The notes under the pieces were generated by a model. It searched no databases. It was not told where the DNA came from and saw only the letters and a program-made list of their open reading frames with translations. DNA of 64,000 nt, taken from the NCBI GenBank assembly GCA_946902875.1, contig OX336344.1:22527791-22591790 (forward strand). The letters are read 5' to 3'. The stretch is from Nematopogon swammerdamellus (taxonomy: Eukaryota; Arthropoda; Insecta; Lepidoptera; Adelidae). Made by a program: the position numbers and the translations under genes. Of this stretch, positions 22,801 to 33,542 are shown one piece after another (position 1 is the stretch's first letter; the number at the start of each line of letters is the position of its first letter).

Positions 22801-23264
22801 ATACATCAAAAAGGCTATAATTTATAAAAACATTGTGTAAATTTGCCCAAATATCGATAAATGTCAAGTAAGTCGCAAAAAATCCTGCCTTCTGAGAGCT
22901 ATCTCGGCGTGCGCTGCATAAACCGTTAGAGTTACACGAAGATAGTGTATGGTAAGGTTGTTTCTCTGAAATAGTTCTAAAAAAAAGTCCGCGCAACATA
23001 TACCTTTTATGTGGAAGCCACTATAGCCAAAATAGTGAACCAAAAATACATTTAAATTGGATACTGTATTAACAATGCACATTTTATAGTTTTGAATTAA
23101 TTCTTATCAAAATACATACTTTTATCGCTTCTGGTATTTAAAGTAGACAAACTTTGGCTGTTATACTAAGTAATTTGGACAAATAGTTTAAAAAGTTACG
23201 ACGATGAGAATATCTTGAGAGAAGCGCTGCGCTTCTCTCAGCGGGGGGCAGCGGGGCGAGGCGA
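22801..23264. other. Unassigned stretch between repeat E pieces
   Basis: A small self-complementary motif (AGAGAAGCGCTGCGCTTCTCT at about 23218-23238) is present. No gene is seen. Confidence 0.4.
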
Positions 23265-23400
23265 ATATGTTTGTATGAATTTCCTCCATAAAATTTAAGC
23301 CGATCATCTAAATTCGATTAAAATTACTACACGCACATTTAGCTATACGAGACACAGGATAGGTTAAATAAAATTCAGTTCCGGTTAAGCTAATATGTGG
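23265..23400 (+). repeat. Dispersed repeat E, internal fragment
   Basis: The blocks GCCGATCATCTAAATTCGAT and CGAGACACAGGATAGG match the copy at 22328-22800. Confidence 0.6.
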
Positions 23401-23475
23401 AGTATTTTACTTAGTTAGGTAGGTATCTAAAGTATTTGATTTATTTTAATTGAATTTTCTTATTTTAATATCGAT

Positions 23476-25384
23476 AGCTTTTTCCCGCGGATTCGCTCGC
23501 GTGAAATTCGTATTTCAAAAGAAGAAACTAAGTAACTTAGGCGGGGACCGGAGGGCGAACTGGATTCAGATAAAAACAATAAAATGTCTCAAAGAAAGTA
23601 AGTAACATACTAAAGGCGAGGCCGAAGGCCGGGCTGCGTTCAGGAAGAGGTTAAACCTTTTCGAAGAAATTAAGGAACAAAGGGCGAGGCCGAAGGCCGA
23701 GCTGCGTTCAGGAAGACCTTAAACCTTCTCGAACAAGTTCTCGAAGAAAGTAAGTAACTGAGGGCGAGGCCTATGGTCGAGCTGCGTTCAGGAAGACTAT
23801 AATCCTTCTCGAAGAAAGTAAGTAACTAAGGGCGTGGCCGAAGGCCAAGCTGTATTCTGGAAGACACTAAACCTTCTCGATGACAGTAAGTAACTATGGG
23901 CGATAGTTACTTACTTTCTTCAAGACGGTTTATTGTCTTCCTGAACGAAGCTCGGCCCTCGGCCTGGCCCTCAATTACTTAATTTCTTCGAGAAGGTTTA
24001 TGGTCTTCCTGAACGCAGCTCGGCCTTCGGCCTCGCCCTTAGTTACTTACTTTCTTCGAGAAGGTTTATGGTCTTCCTGAACGCAGCTCGGCCTTCGGCC
24101 TCGCCCTCTGTTACTTACTTTCTTCGAAAAGGTTATCGTCTTCCTGAACGCAGCTCAGCCTTTGGCCTCACCCTCAGTTAGGTACTTACTTTCATCAAGA
24201 AGGTTTATGGTCTTCCTGAGCGCAGCTCGGCCTTCGGCCTTGGCCACGATTACTTAATTTATTCGAGAAGGTTTATAGTCTTCCTGAACGCAGCTCGGCC
24301 TTCGGCCTCGCCCTTACTTACTTTCTTCGAGAAGGTTTATGGTCTTCCTGAACGCAGCTCGGCCTTCGGCCTCGCCCTTTGTTACTTACTTCTTCGAAAA
24401 GATTATCGTCTTCCTGAACGCAGCTCGGCCTTCGGCCTCGCCCTCAGTTAGGTACTTACTTTCATCAAGAAGGTTTATAGTCTTCCTGAACGCAGCTCGG
24501 CTTTCAGCCTCGCCCTCTGTTACTTACTTCTTCGAAAAAGTTATCGTCTTCCCGAACGCAGCTCGGCCTTCGGCCTCGCCCTCAGTGACTTACTTTCTTT
24601 GAGTAGGTTTATCGTCTTCCCGAACGCAGCTCGGCCTTCGGCCTCGCCCTTTGTTACTTACTTCTTCGAAAAGATTATCGTCTTCCTGAACGCAGCTCGG
24701 CCTTCGGCCTCGCCCTCAGTTAGGTACTTACTTTCATCAAGAAGGTTTATAGTCTTCCTGAACGCAGCTCGGCTTTCAGCCTCGCCCTCTGTTACTTACT
24801 TCTTCGAAAAAGTTATCGTCTTCCCGAACGCAGCTCGGCCTTCGGCCTCGCCCTCAGTGACTTACTTTCTTCAAGAAGGTTTATAGTCTTGCTGTACGCA
24901 GCTCGGCCTTCGGCCTCGCGCTCAATTACTTACTTTCTTTGAGTAGGTTTATCGTCTTCCCGAACGCAGCTCGGCCTTCGGCCTCGCCCTCAGTGACTTA
25001 CTTTCTTCAAGAAGGTTTATAGTCTTGCTGTACGCAGCTCGGCCTTCGGCCTCGCGCTCAATTACTTACTTTCTTTGAGTAGGTTTATCGTCTTCCTGAA
25101 CGCAGCACGGCCTTCGGCCTCACCCTCAATTACTTACTTTCTTTGAGTGGGTTTATCGTCTTCCTGAACGCAGCTCGGCCTTCGGCCTCGCCCTTAGTTA
25201 CGTAGTTTCTTCGAGAAGGTTTAATGTCTTCCAGAATGCAGCTCAGCCTGAAGCCTCGCCGTTAGTTACTTACTTTAGTAGAGAAGGTTTATCGTTTACC
25301 TTACTTAACGCAGATCGGCCTTAGTTACTTACTTGCTTTTTTTGAAATACGAAATTCACGCGAGCGAAGCCGCGGGCAAAAGCT
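23476..25384. mobile_element. Large foldback element with arms of 68-bp tandem monomers
   Basis: The ends are inverted copies of about 45 bp (AGCTTTTTCCCGCGGATTCG onward at 23476; its complement ends at 25384). The left arm has about five monomers reading CGAGGCCGAAGGCCGAGCTG. The right arm has about twenty in the opposite orientation (CAGCTCGGCCTTCGGCCTCG). The arms meet near 23887-23917 around a 7-bp spacer flanked by AGTAAGTAACTA and its complement. The monomer is 68 bp. Higher-order periods of 272 bp (24381 against 24653) and 136 bp (24855 against 24991) show staged amplification. Each monomer holds a GGCC-TTC-GGCC mini-hairpin. There is no transposase. The layout is like Drosophila Foldback elements, but this comparison is structural only. 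Confidence 0.8.
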
Positions 25385-25385
25385 A

Positions 25386-25866
25386 GTATTAAATAAAAAC
25401 AACGCAATTTTTATGCAATCTTTATTTTTTATATTATTAATTCTTGTTTACACATTTTGCAAGGTACACAACAGAAAAAACTTTATTTTAAGAAAAGAAG
25501 TGAGCAAACACGTATTTAACTAATAAACGCGTACTACATTTCTACTTGTAACATTTTCTTGATAATACTGTACTCGATTTGTCACCTCATCGAATCTCCG
25601 GTAGTATCTCAGGGTAAGACCGCAGCGGATGGTGAGCGCCGGAGAAACGGTTTCCGTTCAGTAGCGCATCGCCACCGGAACACGGACCTGTTCCCGAGCC
25701 ACGCCACGCGTTCCGTTCCGACTTTTTGCTACTGCGCAAACAATTCTAAAGAATGGACCTGCTATTACGTTATATTGCATAAGATTCTGTTAATAATTTA
25801 GGGTTAAATACGTCCGCCTTGATATTACCGAGCTGAATGAAACAGAACATGAAACAGCCACCTACA
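25386..25866. other. Unassigned stretch
   Basis: A GC-rich piece at 25610-25740 is flanked by AT-rich DNA. There is a short frame of 80 codons with no recognised domain. Confidence 0.35.
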
Positions 25867-26298
25867 GAAAAACCGGCCAAGTGCGAGTCGTACTCGCGCA
25901 CCGAGGAGGGTTTCGTATCACCATGTCATGGCTAGCGCCACTCACGCCATCTATGGAGTGTTATGAAATGCTTCATAATGAAATGTCATGATTAGTTAAA
26001 ATGCTTCATAATCTATTCGGTAGATGGCGCGCGTGCATACACTTTTTGGTTTCTTCTATGGGAAACTCCGTGAATTTTTTACTTTTTCTTATTTTTCTTA
26101 TTTGTTGTTATATCGGCTATAATAAATAACACATATTCTGTGAAAATTTCAACGGGCTACCTATTACGGTTCAAGAGATACAGCCCTCGGACGGACGGAC
26201 AGACAGACGGACGGACGGACGGACGGACAGTCAGACAGACAGACAGACGGGGTAGGCATAGTAATAGGGTCCCGTACCGGATACGTAACCCTAAAAAA
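25867..26298 (+). repeat. Dispersed repeat A, full length
   Basis: It runs from AAACCGGCCAAGTGCGAGTC to GATACGTAACCCTAAAAAAA and has an extended GGAC run near 26190-26228. Confidence 0.85.
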
Positions 26299-26474
26299 AC
26301 ATATAGAATAGATATTTTTTAAGGTAGGAGAAGGTAATCTTGAAATGTACACAATTAGCTTGAGATGGCTCGTCACTGTTAGCCTACTAACAACTTTTCT
26401 CTCCTATCAGTCTATGCCACTCACCCTGCTTCATAATTTTGGGAAATTATGTATTATTTATTATTCATAATCTT

Positions 26475-26720
26475 TTTAACCGTAATAGGTAGCCGGTTAA
26501 AATTTTCACAGTATGTGTCATCATTAAGGCGGTGGAAAAAAAGTAAAAAATTAAAGGACGTCCCCACACAAGAACCGTTTTTTTTTTGCTCTATCGTAAA
26601 AACGGGAATATATACAAACGTCAAGCTTGGTGTCATTACAGTACAAATTCTAAAGTTTAACAGCTAATATTAAAAACCCGGTAATTACGACCGACTCGCA
26701 CTTGCCGTTTTTTTATTCAT
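26475..26720 (-). repeat. Dispersed repeat A, decayed reverse copy
   Basis: Two blocks remain: AACCGTAATAGGTAGCCGGT (26477) and ACGACCGACTCGCACTTGCC (26687). They are the complements of the middle and head of repeat A. Confidence 0.55.
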
Positions 26721-27114
26721 TGTTGAGTGGTCAAATATTGTTGTTAATTATTAAAACTTAAGTTCCTTGGTGGGTCTTCAAAAGATGTGACATGTAAACT
26801 AATAGTTTGTAATTTCATGTTTACGCACACCATTTTAGCCTTTTTATCTGTCCGCGCGTCGATGCACCGTCAGTCCTTTTGAATGTATTGTTGCCGTGTA
26901 ATTGATTGGTTAGTCTAGTTGCGTTGTGGACAACTAGAGCTCAGCTAAGCGATGCGACGGTTTTGTATTACTTCTGATTGCATTTTGTATTAAAATATGT
27001 ATTGATTTATCTTAGGCAATTTAATTAGTTATTCGTTTTATTGTATTTGATAAATGAAACGTATTTTAACTAAAGTGATATGTGCCGTAGCCATTTCTGG
27101 GTTGGGTTGATTTT
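26721..27114. other. Unassigned stretch
   Basis: I see no recognised gene or repeat. Confidence 0.35.
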
Positions 27115-27117
27115 AAA

Positions 27118-27190
27118 AAGGTTGACTGAGAGAAAATGCTCTAGGCATTATGTATTGCCCTCTGCACTGTGATTTTAAGTTAAATTGTTT
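27118..27190 (+). repeat. LINE 3' tail fragment
   Basis: AGGTTGACTGAGAGAAAATG and GGCATTATGTATTGCCCTCT resemble the 3' UTR of Jockey-like LINEs in moths. Confidence 0.4.
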
Positions 27191-27227
27191 TTACAGTACC
27201 GTGTGGGGCCGGTACAGTACGTGTGGG

Positions 27228-27398
27228 GGTGTCTTCAAGCGTCGTATTAACGGGCTAGACAGCCTAGCAACAGTCCGCAAATCTGCTGGCAGGCACCTAT
27301 CTGAGCGTAGTTTCGCGAGGAGAGGTGATTTTGGCTCTGTCGACTGCACCATTGGTCTCTCGGCACAGCCACCCATGCGGGTTTACATAAAAAAAAAA
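27228..27398 (+). pseudogene. 5'-truncated LINE 3' end
   Basis: It matches the copy at 5455-5690: GVFKRRINGLDSLATVRKSA, then a segment ending CTIGLSAQPP, followed by TTACATAAAAAAAAA. Only about 50 codons remain. Confidence 0.65.
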
Positions 27399-27403
27399 TC
27401 AAA

Positions 27404-27745
27404 ATAATAGCCCCACTGCATCCCTCTTCGTGCATGTCGTAAAAGGCATCTAAGGGATAAGGACAAGGTGTCTTTCGGATTCCACGTAAACTGTAGGTCC
27501 ATTCCCTTATTTAATTACTAGGTAGGGTTTATCCCGCCCGGGTTGGTACCACCGCACTGAATAAAACGTCGCTCGGTCGAAACGGCTAGGTAAATATTTC
27601 GTGTTTTCCATCCAGTTCAGTGCAGCCGACATAAAATGAAGGGAAGCACTGACATGGCACCTAGTTCGACCGGTGTTATGGGCTGACATCACGGATGTTG
27701 TAGGTGACGTAGCCAACCGACCGCGTCAGTTTCCATAAAAAATAT
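27404..27745 (+). mobile_element. Chimera of reversed repeat B end and composite SINE body
   Basis: The front (ATAGCCCCACTGCATCCCTC, GTCGTAAAAGGCATCTAAGG) is the reversed end of repeat B. It joins the SINE at GGATTCCACGTAAACTGTAG and continues to the SINE tail. The junction differs from that of the copies at 33543 and 39804. Confidence 0.65.
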
Positions 27746-28271
27746 AACAGCGAAGTGCTTCCAACAGCGCTTGATGTCTAAATAAAAATTTATTAATTCA
27801 AAAAAAGGTTTAACAAAAAACCATTTAAAACCATCAGAATAGGCGTAAAACGCGCAAAACCTGCCAAAATATCGCGCACAGCCAAACGATCAGTCAGCCA
27901 TTTGGAAGATTAACCGAGGTCGTAAAAAAAGTACTAAATTTTTATTGCTCTTTATGGACCAGAATAGCAGTTCGATTACTCCACACACATTTTTTTGCGC
28001 TTTCTGCGAACATTCTGAAATTAGATTGAAAATTGAATACGATTTTATGTACTTTAAGCGCGCTGTAGAATTATTGGTGGCCCTTATTTTAAGTAGTTTT
28101 CAATTAGCTTTAGTTTATAGTTTACGGATGTGTTTGGAAGGTTTATTTGTAATTTTAGATTTAATTATGTCTTTAATTTAAATTCAATTGTACTGAGACA
28201 ATAGTGTACAATTACACTATACTGGTGATATTTTTACTATACTTGCTGTATCAACATCATTTCATTAGTGT
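27746..28271. other. Unassigned stretch upstream of the RTE element
   Basis: An AT-rich open frame of 78 codons at 27945-28181 has hydrophobic stretches but no recognised domain. It is not supported as a gene. Confidence 0.35.
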
Positions 28272-31200
28272 CTCATAATTTCTACGGGATATAAACGGGG
28301 GACTGAATTAATCTCCTGCTAATGCTGCCCCATCGCACGATGGTGAAGTAGTGGCGGAGTGAAATTCTTTCTCCAATTTCCGACTCACACCTCCTCGCGG
28401 TATATCCTGGAAACTTAGGTGCGTAATACCGTAGGTATTACAATCCTAAGGCTGACGAGAGCGGAAGACTCGCCAAGACGTTTGGCCAACGTGGCGATTT
28501 ATGGCCAAAACCCTCCAACATGAAAAGCAACACAGTACCTCGGCCCCTAGTTCCCAGCGGCCCCGCTATTCCGGATCATCGTGGTGGCGGTCCTGGTTCC
28601 GGCGGGGTGAGGGGTGCTAAGAATCCCTGGGTTAGATCTGGCTGCCACACCCAACTACACTTGGCTACTCACAATATACGGACCTTGAGAACGCACGAGA
28701 AACTGGTCGAGCTAGAACAGGAGCTGGCTCATATAAAATGGGACATCCTAGGTCTTTGTGAGGTCAGAAGAAAGGGCGAAGAGACTGAAGTGCTACGTTC
28801 CGGCAATCTGTTTTACTTCAGAGGAAATCCCCAAAAATCGGAAGGTGGAGTGGGATTTATGGTGAGGCGCAGCCTCGTGAACAGCATCATCGAAATCGAC
28901 AGTGTGTCGGACAGAGTGGCCTACATCATCATCAAGCTGAACAAGCGGTATCAGCTGAAGGTGGTGCAGGTATACGCTCCCACGAGTTCGCACGCTGACG
29001 ACGAGGTGGAGCAGTTCTACGAGGATGTATCCAAAGCCTTGGAAACCAACAAATCTCACTTCCAGTACGTGATGGGAGACTTTAATGCCAAACTGGGCAA
29101 GCCTCTGAAAGGAGAGAGAGCAGTAGGTCCGTACGGTATCGGTGCCAGAAATCGACGCGGCCAGATGTTGGTCAACTATCTCGAAGCCAACCAGCTCCAC
29201 GCCATGAATACATTTTTCCTAAAAAAGGAGAAAAGGAAATGGACGTGGGCCAGCCCTGACGGTTGTACGAGAAACGAGATAGACTACATACTGGCGGACA
29301 GTAAATCGTCATGTATAGACGTTACTGTCCTTAACCGCTTCGATACTGGCAGCGATCACCGACTAGTGCGAGGTACGCTGAAGTTAAACCTCAAGATGGA
29401 ACGGCGCAAACTCATTCACAAACCGCTGGCCAAGCTGAACATACCGGACGAGACGCTCGAAAATTTCGAAGCGAAACTCGAGGATGCTTTTAGCTTGGTG
29501 CCACGAGATGAGGATGCCGACATCGACAAGGTGTATACGGACTTCGTATCCGCACTAACGGACACTGCAGAGCAGCACTTCAGCAAAAGTCGACAGGCAC
29601 CCCGCAGCAAGTTATCCGCAGAGACGTTGAGGCTCCTGGAAACACGACGGAATATGAAACCGGAGACCCGGAGCAGTGTCGTGCACAGGAACCTCAACAA
29701 GACCATAGGCAAGTCCATTCGCCGTGATATTCGCCGAGAGAACACGAAATTGGTTGAGCGCATTATAGAGGAAAATCGAGGCAGCAAAGTGTTTGCCCGT
29801 GCCTTCTCTACCGGCGCTAACCAAATTTCCAAACTCGAGCGAGCGAATGGGGTTGTCACCGCAAGAAAGCCGGATATACTTAAGGCGGTGGAGGAATTTT
29901 ATGGTGAATTGTATTCCGCAGCAATTCCTGCCCCGAGTCCAAGCAAACCAGTCGACTCTGATAGGCGTGCGCCGCTCACTAGACACTACACGGAGGATCT
30001 GCCCGAGATTAGTGTCTATGAGATAAAGGCTGCCTTGAAAGGACTCAAAAAACACAAGGCTCCAGGTGAAGACGGGATAACGACGGAGCTTCTAAATGCT
30101 GGCGGACGACCGATCTTGAAAGAACTGCAGAAACTTTTCAATGCAGTTCTTGAAAGTGGTGTAGTTCCGGCCGCATGGCGAAATAGTGTCGTTGTCTTGT
30201 TTCACAAGAAGGGGGATAGGGCGAAGTTGAAAAACTATCGACCTATCTCACTTCTCAGCCACGTGTACAAGGTCTTTTCGAGAGTCATCACGAGTCGGCT
30301 GACACAGAGGCTGGATCAGTACCAGCCTCGTGAGCAAGCTGGATTTAGGAAAGGATACGGCACCATGGACCACATATTTACTGTGCGACAAGTGGTGCAA
30401 AAGTGCGAGGAATACAACAAGCCGCTCTTCCTAGCCTTCGTCGACTATGAGAAGGCGTTCGACTCAGTTGAAAAATGGGCTGTCGAAAACTCCCTCCTGA
30501 GGTGCAGAATCGACCACCGCTACATCGAGGTACTCCGAAATCTGTATCGGTCCGCGACGATGACTGTGAGGCTCCACGAAAATACCCAACCCATCCCCCT
30601 TAGTAAGGGCGTAAGGCAGGGGGATGTGATCTCACCCAAGCTCTTCACGAACGCATTAGAAGATGTGTTCAAGACGCTTGAGTGGGACAACATGGGTATC
30701 AACGTGAATGGAGATCTTCTCAGTCATCTGCGCTTCGCCGATGACATTGTCCTTCTGTCAAATTCCCGAGATCAGCTTCAGACCATGCTGGAAGACCTCT
30801 ATACAGCGTCGATGAAGGTGGGTCTGAAGATGAACCGGGACAAAACCAAGGTCATGGCGACCGAGGTTATGACGGGAGGACAAATCGTTATTGACGGAGA
30901 AGTGATCGAACAGGTTGAAGAGTACGTATATCTCGGTCAAATTCTGCGGCTTGGTAGACAAGGTCTGCTAAAGGAGGTCGAGAGACGAATTCAACTGGGT
31001 TGGGCTGCCTTCGGAAAGTTAAAATTCGCCCTGAGGTCTGATCTTCCGCAAAATTTAAAAACCCGTATATATGACCAGTGTGTCCTCCCGGTTATGACGT
31101 ACGGGTGTGAAACGTGGACGCTGACGGTCGGTGTTGTCCAAAGGTTGAAAGTTGCCCAGCGAGCAATGGAGCGAGCCATGCTGGGAATAACGCTACGTGA

Positions 31201-31532
31201 TATGGTGCGTAACGAGGCAATCCGCCGACGCACCAAAGTAGTCGATATTGGATACCGGGTGGCTAAGCTCAAGTGGCAATGGGCTGGGCACGTCAGCCGA
31301 AGAGACGACGACCGCTGGAGTAACCGTGTCCTACACTGGCGGCCGTGGACAGGAAAACGGAGTGTGGGAAGACCACCCGCCAGGTGGGACGACGACATCA
31401 AGTACGTCGGCGGAAAGCAGTGGTTCCGTACCGCTGAAGGCCGGGAGGACTGGAGGAAAATTGGAGAGGCGTATGTCCAGCAGTGGACGCTTACACGCTG
31501 ACTGACTGACTGACTGACTGACTCATAATTTC
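28272..31532 (+). mobile_element. Complete RTE-type LINE with 11-bp target-site duplication
   Basis: The 11-bp sequence CTCATAATTTC occurs at 28272-28282 and again at 31522-31532, so the element proper spans 28283-31521. It has a 5' UTR of about 237 bp, one long frame, almost no 3' UTR, and a tail of CTGA/TGAC repeats after the stop codon. The short 3' end with a simple-repeat tail and the single endonuclease-reverse transcriptase frame fit the RTE clade. The intact frame and clean duplication suggest a recent insertion. Confidence 0.85.
28520..31501 (+). CDS. RTE-type endonuclease/reverse transcriptase
   Basis: This uninterrupted frame of 993 codons encodes the enzyme that nicks target DNA and reverse-transcribes element RNA at the nick. 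The apurinic-like endonuclease spans about residues 48-290: THNIRTL near 50, the catalytic-Glu region CEVRRKGEE near 80, YAPTS near 152, GDFNAKLG near 185, NEIDYIL near 252 and SDHRLVRG near 279. The reverse transcriptase follows with KKHKAPGEDG near 511, GVRQGDVISP near 697 and the catalytic FADD near 739. A C-terminal region carries TYGCETWTLT near 860 and GRPPARWDDD near 950. Length and domain order fit an RTE protein. The first ATG in frame (28520) is used; a start further downstream is possible because the first 45 residues have no recognised domain. In moth genomes such proteins are often mislabelled craniofacial development protein 2-like. No stop, frameshift or missing catalytic motif is seen. 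Confidence 0.93.
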   Translation: MKSNTVPRPLVPSGPAIPDHRGGGPGSGGVRGAKNPWVRSGCHTQLHLATHNIRTLRTHEKLVELEQELAHIKWDILGLCEVRRKGEETEVLRSGNLFYFRGNPQKSEGGVGFMVRRSLVNSIIEIDSVSDRVAYIIIKLNKRYQLKVVQVYAPTSSHADDEVEQFYEDVSKALETNKSHFQYVMGDFNAKLGKPLKGERAVGPYGIGARNRRGQMLVNYLEANQLHAMNTFFLKKEKRKWTWASPDGCTRNEIDYILADSKSSCIDVTVLNRFDTGSDHRLVRGTLKLNLKMERRKLIHKPLAKLNIPDETLENFEAKLEDAFSLVPRDEDADIDKVYTDFVSALTDTAEQHFSKSRQAPRSKLSAETLRLLETRRNMKPETRSSVVHRNLNKTIGKSIRRDIRRENTKLVERIIEENRGSKVFARAFSTGANQISKLERANGVVTARKPDILKAVEEFYGELYSAAIPAPSPSKPVDSDRRAPLTRHYTEDLPEISVYEIKAALKGLKKHKAPGEDGITTELLNAGGRPILKELQKLFNAVLESGVVPAAWRNSVVVLFHKKGDRAKLKNYRPISLLSHVYKVFSRVITSRLTQRLDQYQPREQAGFRKGYGTMDHIFTVRQVVQKCEEYNKPLFLAFVDYEKAFDSVEKWAVENSLLRCRIDHRYIEVLRNLYRSATMTVRLHENTQPIPLSKGVRQGDVISPKLFTNALEDVFKTLEWDNMGINVNGDLLSHLRFADDIVLLSNSRDQLQTMLEDLYTASMKVGLKMNRDKTKVMATEVMTGGQIVIDGEVIEQVEEYVYLGQILRLGRQGLLKEVERRIQLGWAAFGKLKFALRSDLPQNLKTRIYDQCVLPVMTYGCETWTLTVGVVQRLKVAQRAMERAMLGITLRDMVRNEAIRRRTKVVDIGYRVAKLKWQWAGHVSRRDDDRWSNRVLHWRPWTGKRSVGRPPARWDDDIKYVGGKQWFRTAEGREDWRKIGEAYVQQWTLTR

Positions 31533-31917
31533 AATTTATTATTGTTATATTATAATATATAAATTTATATTTATTTTACTTACAGTAGATACGCAAGTAA
31601 AATCTAATCAAAATTTAATTATGTTAATTTAGTTAAATTTACTTTATTTTAATTGTTAAAGCATATTTTCTGTTGTGTTTGTATTAGGTATATTATTTTG
31701 TTATTATTTACTTAAAATATATTCATATTTTGCAGGTTTTCTTAAATACTTAGTTATGTTTTTTTGTTAACTTTTTATTGTTTTTTGATCATTCATATGG
31801 CAGTACAACTGCACCCAAACTTGTCCTAATTTGTTCTATCCGGTTCGATTAAGTACACCCACGAAGAAGAACCGGCAAGATAATTCGCAGGGTAAAAACT
31901 TTAAAGTTAGATACATA
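31533..31917. other. Unassigned AT-rich stretch
   Basis: I see nothing recognisable. Confidence 0.35.
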
Positions 31918-31995
31918 CATATATACCACGCGCTTTATCCTGACAATCAAGGTAGGCAGAATAATTCGGTGTCGCGCTAGAAGAACTCGCGTAAA
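31918..31995 (+). repeat. Dispersed repeat B, head fragment
   Basis: CACGCGCTTTATCCTGACAA and GGTAGGCAGAATAATTCGGT match the repeat B start. The fragment is cut by repeat A at 31996. Confidence 0.6.
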
Positions 31996-32150
31996 TAAAA
32001 AAAAACCGGCCAAGTGCGAGTCGGACTCGCGCGCCGAGGTCTCCGCACCACAAAAAAAACATTGAAAAAAAAAACACGTTTCTCGTATGGGAACCGCCCT
32101 TAATTTTTTACTTTTTCTATTTTTTTTAATTATTTGTTGTTATATCTGAT
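31996..32150 (+). repeat. Dispersed repeat A, 5' part
   Basis: It opens AAACCGGCCAAGTGCGAGTC. The copy loses similarity after TTATTTGTTGTTATATCTG. Confidence 0.75.
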
Positions 32151-32569
32151 TCTGGATGCGGTCGGATGTTTGCTTTGTAGAGCGGTGATAGTGGTTTCAT
32201 TATTCGGTGCGATAGAGTCATTCGATGAAAGCAGACGTACGGCACCCCTTACGTCACCGTCTGACACTTTACTTTCAACTCTCTTTTCCAAAGTTGAATT
32301 GCCAGAGAATGTTGAATTTGGAAATGATCTGGGCTCTTTAGAGTTGAGGTTCTCCTTAAGATATGATGTCAATTATTGTTTTTTTAACTCTTTTGGTACC
32401 CTTAAATATGAATAAGAAAATAAGAAAAGGTCTTTCCAATGTTCGAAAACGTTCTCACTGATCTACCTATATTCCTTCATTTACACATTTAACTCAATGA
32501 AAGGTTGTCTGTAAGAAATATTTTCGAGGGATAAGTCATGAACATCATTGTGTTATTTTTCTTGTAAAA
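32151..32569. other. Unassigned stretch
   Basis: There are short frames on both strands at 32130-32415 without a recognised domain. A LINE-tail-like phrase (GAAAGGTTGTCTGTAAGAAA) lies at 32500. Confidence 0.35.
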
Positions 32570-32790
32570 TATGTCCATAGGCGTCGTTGGACGCCTTATG
32601 GGTGGCAAATCAATGTACAAATATATGTATGCACGTATAACGTCGTATTAACAGGCTAGACAGCCTAGCAACAGTAAATCTGCTGGCATGGTGCCTCTCT
32701 GGGTGTGGTCTCGCGAGGAGAGTTGATTCTGGCTCTGTCAACTGTGCCATTGGTTGCTCGGCACAGCCAGTCGGTTTACATAATAACAAA
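32570..32790 (+). pseudogene. Two adjacent LINE 3' end fragments
   Basis: GTCCATAGGCGTCGTTGGAC and GCCTTATGGGTGG match the end of the 19281-type LINE. From 32638 the sequence matches the 5455-type end (CGTCGTATTAACAGGCTAGA) with several differences, including a missing block after AGCAACAGT. Confidence 0.6.
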
Positions 32791-32791
32791 A

Positions 32792-33278
32792 TATACAGAA
32801 TGTTGTAACAGCCACTACATAAAATTTAGGAGATGATTATTGGGATCAATATACTAACCAAAAAGTCAAACAACTTTTTTTCTGAATTCCCTTTAAATAA
32901 AGAAAGTTACAGTTTTCAAACTAATTGATTAATGTAGTGTAAAAAGGATCTAATGTTCCGCACGAACGTGGGAATGAAAGGCGCGCGGTGAGTGAGCGAG
33001 CAGGAGAGAGCGGGATATGCGGCGCGGAGAGAGCGGGATATGCGGAGCAGTGAGATATGCGGCGGCCGCGGTGTGAGTTTTTCGTCCCTGACCGTTCCCG
33101 TGCCAGCACCCTCCCCGCGCGCGCGTCAAATTACACTAGACGAAAATATAAATTTCCAAAATGTATACCTCCAAAACTAGACACTTTAGAGAACAACTTT
33201 GTTTTCTTTTTTGTCTCGGAAAAACATGAGGACAGTGCTGGCGAAATTAATGTACTGGCCGTTAGAACACCCTGTATA
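32792..33278. mobile_element. TIR element with TATACAGGGTGTT-type ends
   Basis: The left end TATACAGAATGTTGTAACAG and the complement of the right end (TATACAGGGTGTTCTAACGG) match with a few differences. This gives a non-coding element of about 487 bp. A short tandem motif, GAGAGAGCGGGATATGCGG, occurs inside near 33004-33050. Ends of this type are widespread in insect genomes. The superfamily is unclear. Confidence 0.6.
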
Positions 33279-33542
33279 AATAAGCAACCATATTTACTCC
33301 GCGATCAATGGCTCCACGCTTCTCCCGCGCCATCGCGGCGTGGCATAACACGTGGCGTCGCGTGGCATGATGGATTACTGCAGGTTATACCGGCCAGATA
33401 TTTAAGATGGATGGTAAAAAGTTTTTCATATTAAAGTACAGTCAGAAGGATGGCTGCGGAAATTCTAGATCTTTCTCGATAAAATATTCAGGGGGCAGCT
33501 GGGTTAAAACATAGGTACAGTTCACAGCAGCAAAACTTGAAC
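33279..33542. other. Unassigned stretch
   Basis: I see no recognised gene or repeat. Confidence 0.35.

Noticed and set aside
24339..24886. Two similar open frames encoding repeated NAARPSASP peptides
   Set aside because: They are translations of the 68-bp minisatellite array. The monomer length is not a multiple of 3, so the frame cycles between units, and there is no start or gene context.
28793..31401. Several reverse-strand frames of 60-147 codons
   Set aside because: They are antisense shadows of the RTE coding frame.
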